In this document: piece by piece, positions 6,687 to 10,125 of the stretch
Position numbering within the stretch: position 1 is the stretch's first letter
Layout: each line of letters starts with the position of its first letter
Assembly: GCA_020345945.1 (NCBI GenBank)
Contig: CP070773.1
Coordinates: 582,086 to 592,210 of the forward strand
Length of the DNA: 10,125 nucleotides
Direction: 5' to 3'
Source of the DNA: Candidatus Bathyarchaeota archaeon
Lineage (GTDB): Archaea; Thermoproteota; Bathyarchaeia; RBG-16-48-13; GCA-020345945
Position numbers and translations under genes: made by a program
The notes under the pieces: generated by a model
What the model was told of the DNA's origin: nothing
Databases searched by the model: none
The model's input: the letters and a program-made list of their open reading frames with translations, nothing else

Positions 6687-8144
6687 TTGACTAAGGTCAA
6701 GATTGGGCTTGAGGTACATTGTCAACTGACATGCCTTAGAAGTAAACTGTTCTGTAGTTGTTCTTCAGACTACAGGAAAGCGTCCGCCAATTCCTTGGTA
6801 TGTCCTGTCTGTCTCGGTATCCCAGGTTCACTCCCAGTCTTGAACAAAAAAGCCCTTGAAGCTGCCATTAGCGTAGCATTGGCTTTGAACTGCAAGTTGC
6901 ATAAGACGATCTTCTTCTGGAGGAAGAATTATGCCTATCCTGATATGAGCAAAAACTTCCAGATATCACAGTTTGATAGGGTAGGGGGGGTGCCTATTGC
7001 ATCTAACGGTAAAGTCACGATAACTGTCAATCATGATCGTAAAGATATTAGAATCAGGCGAATTCATCTTGAGGAAGATCCCGCTAGACTCATCTATCCT
7101 TCTACGATTGATTCTTCCCCTTACACATTAGTAGACTACAACCGTTCAGGTATCGCTCTACTGGAGATTGTGACAGACCCTGATCTTTCTTCTCCAAAAG
7201 AGGCTAGAACCTTCCTTCAACGAATACGTACTATCTTGGAGTATCTAGCAGTGTCTGATGGTACACTTGAAGGCGCGATGCGATGCGATGCTAATATCTC
7301 GATCGATGGTGGACCAAGAGTTGAGATCAAGAACATCTCCTCCTTCAAGGAGGTTGAGAGAGCATTTCACTTTGAAATAATCCGTCAGAGAGATTTGAAA
7401 AGGAAAGACAGATCTATAAAACGTGAAACAAGGCATTGGGACGAGAAGAACAGAGTCACCATATCTCTTCGAGGAAAAGAGCAGGAGCACGACTATCGAT
7501 ACTTCCCAGAACCTGACCTTATGCCCATAACTATACAAGATTCTCAAGTTGAAGAGATCCGATCGACAATGGCAGAATTACCAGATGCCAGAAAGGAGAG
7601 GCTTATCCGAGAACATAAGATTCCAACATATGATGCTGAAATCATATCCAACGACAAACATCTTGCAGATTTCTTCGAGAAGTCAGCGAGACTCTACAAG
7701 GATCCAAAAGTAGTGAGTAACTGGTTAATTGGCGATTTTCTTCGCTATGTACACGAGGCAGATCTGGAGATAAACCAAGTAAAGACGACTCCAGAAGACT
7801 TGGTTGAGATGTTAGACCTAATCGACGAAGGTAAAATAACTGGCAAGATCGCAAAGCCAGTCTTGGAAGAAATGATCTCTACGGGAAGAACTCCAGAGAC
7901 AATCGTCCGAGAAAAGGGGCTAATTAGGATTAGCGACCTTAAACAACTTGAGAGATATGTTGATAGAATCTTTAAAAAGAATCCCAAAGCCGTTAAAGAT
8001 GCCGTAAAGGATCCGAATGCAGTTCACTACATTGTAGGACAGCTAATGAAACTCACAGAAGGCAAGGCAGATCCTATTCTGGCTAATAAAATAGTCCATG
8101 AGAAGATCGAACAGATTCGTGAGATTAGCCTCTCAGATTCGTAA
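6687..8144 (+). CDS. gatB: Asp-tRNA(Asn)/Glu-tRNA(Gln) amidotransferase subunit B
   Basis: GatB is the kinase/transamidase subunit. It phosphorylates the side chain of the mischarged aminoacyl-tRNA and replaces it with an amide using ammonia channelled from GatA. The 485-residue protein has the zinc site cysteines C23, C25, C39 and C42 (the last two in CPVCLGIPGSLPVLN). It also has HLEED (127-131, metal/ATP site), SDGTLEGAMRCDANIS (190-205), RVEIKN (211-216) and HDYRYFPEPDLMP (268-280). The C-terminal YqeY-like tail domain (about 340-480) binds the tRNA elbow. HLEED is followed by PARL where bacterial proteins usually have AGKL, a modest variant. The start is TTG with a good SD. It is transcribed away from gatCA and converges on dys, with 50 nt between the two stop codons. 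Confidence 0.97.
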   Translation: MTKVKIGLEVHCQLTCLRSKLFCSCSSDYRKASANSLVCPVCLGIPGSLPVLNKKALEAAISVALALNCKLHKTIFFWRKNYAYPDMSKNFQISQFDRVGGVPIASNGKVTITVNHDRKDIRIRRIHLEEDPARLIYPSTIDSSPYTLVDYNRSGIALLEIVTDPDLSSPKEARTFLQRIRTILEYLAVSDGTLEGAMRCDANISIDGGPRVEIKNISSFKEVERAFHFEIIRQRDLKRKDRSIKRETRHWDEKNRVTISLRGKEQEHDYRYFPEPDLMPITIQDSQVEEIRSTMAELPDARKERLIREHKIPTYDAEIISNDKHLADFFEKSARLYKDPKVVSNWLIGDFLRYVHEADLEINQVKTTPEDLVEMLDLIDEGKITGKIAKPVLEEMISTGRTPETIVREKGLIRISDLKQLERYVDRIFKKNPKAVKDAVKDPNAVHYIVGQLMKLTEGKADPILANKIVHEKIEQIREISLSDS

Positions 8145-8194
8145 CCCTGTAATTCAGTACTGATGAAATATCAACTCACAGAGGCTATGATTTA
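8145..8194. other. Convergent gatB/dys intergenic region
   Basis: Only 50 nt separate the two facing stop codons. There is no strong stem-loop and no clear T tract on either strand, only a weak TGAT/ATCA inverted repeat around 8161-8173. Transcripts from the two sides probably overlap. Confidence 0.5.
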
Positions 8195-9133
8195 CTACAA
8201 ATCAATGATATCAATGGCTGCAGAGACTATCAGTGGAAAGCAGATTGTTGCATCTCCTATTACTGTACAGAACCGTCCACTCTGTTTTGCCTTTCGCCAT
8301 GAAATCGCTTCTTCTAGGGGTGCACCACTTAGACTTCCTGCTTCAGGTCGATCTAATGTGATCTGGAAGGCAGCATCAACCCCTTCTCGTAGCATGTTGG
8401 CTCCTAGCGTAAAATGCTTTGGTAGCCCTCCGCCAAGGATGATTGCGCCAGTCTTCTTGGCTTGAAAGATCTTCTCTGAAAGTTGGTTCAAGTCTAGAAC
8501 TCCATCGATCCCTATGATATTATTCTGACTGTAGGTCCATAGGTGGTAGCCGATCATAGAGTCGAATAACCCTGGACAGAAGATAGGCACTTCCAGTTTA
8601 GCCGCCTGAAAAAGTAATGAGTCTTCGTCTTCCAATTGCCTGCCAAAATCGTAGAGGAGGTTGCTGATTGATATCTTCTTTCTTTTCTCTTCTGGAATTC
8701 CATCTAGCAACTCAAAGGTCTTCTTCTCTAATTCGATGAAGGCATCCTGTTCAATATAGATGTCTGCAATTCTCCCAATTCCCTTCATCCTCAACTTCCG
8801 GTCATCTATTAGGTCGGAACCTTGAACATGTCTAAATCCGATGGCCTCAATTAGATCGTGTACAATATTTGATCCACTAGTTACTATGACGTCTATGACC
8901 CCATTCTTAATTAGATCAGAGATAATGTTTCGAAGACCTGCTGGGATCATCGGTCCTGCTATTGCTAGGAATATAACGTAATCCTTGTCTTGTACCATTT
9001 CTGCCATAATTTCAACAGCTTTTCCAATTCTTCCAGCTCCTAAGACTCCAGCCCGTCTCATTCTGGAAAGTAGGTCTCTTACTGACATATCTCTATCTAG
9101 GCGAATTTGCTCGACATACTTCAATCTAATCAC
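8195..9133 (-). CDS. dys: Deoxyhypusine synthase
   Basis: This NAD-dependent enzyme moves the aminobutyl group of spermidine to one lysine of aIF5A, the first step of hypusine formation. The 312-residue protein shows the family blocks: VIVTSGSNIVHDL (82-94), the IGRIADIYI region (119-127), CPGLFDSMIGYHLW (186-199), IILGGGLPKHF (231-241) and GSLSGAPLEEAISWRKAK (266-283). In the last block K281 is the expected catalytic lysine, matching the lysine after SWG in the human enzyme. The start is GTG at 9133, since no in-frame ATG lies before residue 16 and the N-terminal residues fit the family; the SD is weak. It lies 42 nt downstream of eif5A on the same strand. Paralogous DHS-like proteins exist in archaea, but the active-site blocks and the neighbour favour a true synthase. 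Confidence 0.94.
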   Translation of the reverse strand: MIRLKYVEQIRLDRDMSVRDLLSRMRRAGVLGAGRIGKAVEIMAEMVQDKDYVIFLAIAGPMIPAGLRNIISDLIKNGVIDVIVTSGSNIVHDLIEAIGFRHVQGSDLIDDRKLRMKGIGRIADIYIEQDAFIELEKKTFELLDGIPEEKRKKISISNLLYDFGRQLEDEDSLLFQAAKLEVPIFCPGLFDSMIGYHLWTYSQNNIIGIDGVLDLNQLSEKIFQAKKTGAIILGGGLPKHFTLGANMLREGVDAAFQITLDRPEAGSLSGAPLEEAISWRKAKQSGRFCTVIGDATICFPLIVSAAIDIIDL

Positions 9134-9171
9134 CGCTCTAAACTGACGGGGTAATAGTTGATGGGTAGCGG

Positions 9172-9185
9172 GGGTTTACGAACCC
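9172..9185 (-). other. Small hairpin at the eif5A stop codon
   Basis: A perfect 5-bp inverted repeat GGGTT/AACCC with the 4-nt loop CGTA spans the TAA of eif5A. No T tract follows, so it is a poor terminator. It might slow ribosomes or shape the boundary between eif5A and dys in a shared transcript. Confidence 0.35.
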
Positions 9186-9574
9186 TTTACTCGCATAATC
9201 TTCTTCTTCCCTAATACTACCCAGTACTCAACTTCTGTTCCTGGTTCTAGCTTCGATCTGATTTCCTCATCTGAGGGTAGATTACTCCAGAAGATCTCGT
9301 AATTCTCCAAGTCCATCAACTGGACATTCCCCTCACTAATTGAAACTACTTGTCCAGTCTTCTTCTCTATCAAAGGGACTTCTACCCTAGCGGTCACTGG
9401 ACTGACCCGACTACGTTTTACATCATCAAATACGCCAATAGCTACCAGTCTTACCTTCGCTGACCCATGTTTTCCCGGTTTAGAATGAGTTGCCTCCACT
9501 ATCTGGCAGGGTTCTCCATCAATGACTATGTAGCTTCCTTTCTTCAGGCTACCTAAGCTAACAGGCTTACTCAA
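9176..9574 (-). CDS. eif5A: Translation initiation/elongation factor aIF5A
   Basis: aIF5A binds the ribosome and relieves stalling, for example at polyproline stretches. It is the only known protein to carry hypusine. The 132-residue protein has the N-terminal SH3-like domain with the modification loop SKPGKHGSAK (31-40), where K35 is the expected hypusine site, and a C-terminal OB fold. The length is typical for archaea. The start is TTG at 9574 with AGAGGA 7 nt upstream and no in-frame ATG nearby. dys, which encodes the enzyme acting on K35, is next downstream on the same strand, so substrate and modifier may share a transcript. It diverges from the NAD kinase gene across a 100-nt spacer. 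Confidence 0.97.
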   Translation of the reverse strand: MSKPVSLGSLKKGSYIVIDGEPCQIVEATHSKPGKHGSAKVRLVAIGVFDDVKRSRVSPVTARVEVPLIEKKTGQVVSISEGNVQLMDLENYEIFWSNLPSDEEIRSKLEPGTEVEYWVVLGKKKIMRVKGS

Positions 9575-9674
9575 ATCTTATTCCTCTGAATGAATATTCT
9601 ATATTTGCCAAAGTTTATTCCGATTTACTCTAAAAGCTTATTAAGGCTACTCTTTTGCTGGAACAAGGATCGTA
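9575..9674. promoter_or_regulatory. Divergent eif5A/NAD kinase promoter region
   Basis: This 100-nt AT-rich spacer should drive eif5A leftward and the NAD kinase gene rightward. It holds AGAGGA (9582-9587, minus strand; the eif5A SD), the CTCTAAAAGCTT element (9628-9639) and AAGGA (9665-9669, plus strand; the kinase SD, 5 nt before its ATG). Confidence 0.6.
9628..9639 (-). promoter_or_regulatory. Possible TATA box of eif5A
   Basis: AAGCTTTTAGAG on the minus strand lies about 54 nt upstream of the eif5A TTG, giving a predicted leader of about 29 nt. It resembles the box near srp54 (4724-4734) and the gatC-side element (6603-6610). Its use is inferred. Confidence 0.45.
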
Positions 9675-10125
9675 ATGACGTCTTTAGGAAGTCAGAAAAA
9701 TAAACGGTCAATCAAGATTGTTGGTCTCTTTGCGAGACCGGACCGTGAGATAGCTCTCTCTACTGCAGTTTCCGTCGAGAGATTTCTTTTAGAGAATGGA
9801 GTAGAAGTTCAGTTGGATACAGAGATTGCTGCCTACAAAGGAGATCGCGGTAAGGGGGTTCCTGTTGAAGAGATGAGTGCTGACCTTCTCGTTGTGGTGG
9901 GCGGGGATGGTACAATACTAAAAGCAAGCGTGGGCAATGCTTCTGGGATCCCAATTCTGGGGGTGAAGGTCGGGACTGGTGGTTTCTTGACAGAGGTTCT
10001 CCCTGAGGATGTTCTTCTCGCTCTCCAAAAATGTCTTGATGGAGATTACTCAATTGAGGCATGCTTAAAGATAGAATCTTCGCTAAATGACAAGATTCTG
10101 CCAGACGCTTTGAACGAGGTTCTCA
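9675..10125 (+). CDS. nadK: NAD kinase (3' end cut by window)
   Basis: This enzyme phosphorylates NAD to NADP with ATP or polyphosphate. The 150 visible residues show a Rossmann-like N-terminal domain, the family GGDGT motif (76-80, with catalytic D78) in VVVGGDGTILKA, the GFLTEV segment (103-108) and the start of the second domain with ALNEVL (145-150), where the substrate-binding NE motif lies. Most relatives have a GxNxGxxGFL sequence before GFL; here it reads GVKVGTGGFL, with lysine in place of asparagine. The start is ATG at 9675 with AAGGA 5 nt upstream. The rest of the protein, about 120-140 residues by family length, lies past the right edge. The gene diverges from eif5A. Confidence 0.93.
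   Translation, partial: MTSLGSQKNKRSIKIVGLFARPDREIALSTAVSVERFLLENGVEVQLDTEIAAYKGDRGKGVPVEEMSADLLVVVGGDGTILKASVGNASGIPILGVKVGTGGFLTEVLPEDVLLALQKCLDGDYSIEACLKIESSLNDKILPDALNEVL

Noticed and set aside
8161..8166. C-box-like TGATGA after gatB
   Set aside because: No D' or D box (CTGA) follows at guide-length spacing, so a C/D RNA is not supported.
8163..8465. 100-codon plus-strand open frame downstream of gatB
   Set aside because: It is antisense to the most conserved part of dys, including the catalytic lysine region, so the open frame is explained by dys codons.
1..10125. A novel defence, mobile or CRISPR-type system
   Set aside because: All twelve genes belong to recognised families, eleven of them core translation, targeting, transcription or cofactor families and one the conserved but uncharacterised DUF655. 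No direct-repeat arrays, transposase motifs, integrase motifs or attachment-site-like duplications were seen.

Overview
The window is a densely packed stretch of an archaeal chromosome that holds housekeeping genes. The evidence is the gene content: SRP54, ribosomal protein L21e, RNA polymerase subunit Rpo4/RpoF, Pus10, a DUF655 protein, deoxyhypusine synthase and aIF5A are archaeal or archaeal/eukaryotic families. The start regions also fit, with Shine-Dalgarno (SD) sites of the GAGG/GGTGA type and AT-rich TATA-like boxes. The exact lineage cannot be read with certainty. Protein character and the heavy use of TTG starts suggest an uncultured Thermoproteota/Bathyarchaeia-type genome, which is an inference.

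Layout. Eight genes run leftward from about 6539 to the left edge: gatC, gatA, srp54, pus10, rpl21e, rpoF, a DUF655 gene and ksgA, the last cut by the window edge. gatB (6687-8144) runs rightward from a divergent promoter region shared with gatC. gatB converges on dys (deoxyhypusine synthase, 8195-9133, leftward), which lies 42 nt downstream of eif5A (9176-9574, leftward). An NAD kinase gene (9675 to the right edge, cut) diverges from eif5A. No stretch longer than 135 nt lacks a gene, and I see no tRNA, rRNA, CRISPR array or mobile element.

How the genes work together. gatCAB encode the amidotransferase that makes Asn-tRNA and/or Gln-tRNA from mischarged precursors. The srp54-to-ksgA block joins protein targeting, tRNA pseudouridylation, a ribosomal protein, an RNA polymerase stalk subunit, an uncharacterised nucleic-acid-binding protein and a 16S rRNA dimethylase. 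The dys/eif5A pair supplies an enzyme and its only known protein substrate. The common theme is making and running the translation apparatus.

The window shows no new system. The observations worth a second look are small: a high share of TTG starts, gatC and gatA in one frame with a single TGA between them, a short ORF in frame with ksgA and ending in TAA just upstream of it, an unexplained 131-nt gap before the DUF655 gene, and a CTTWWAG-like motif shared by the putative promoter regions.
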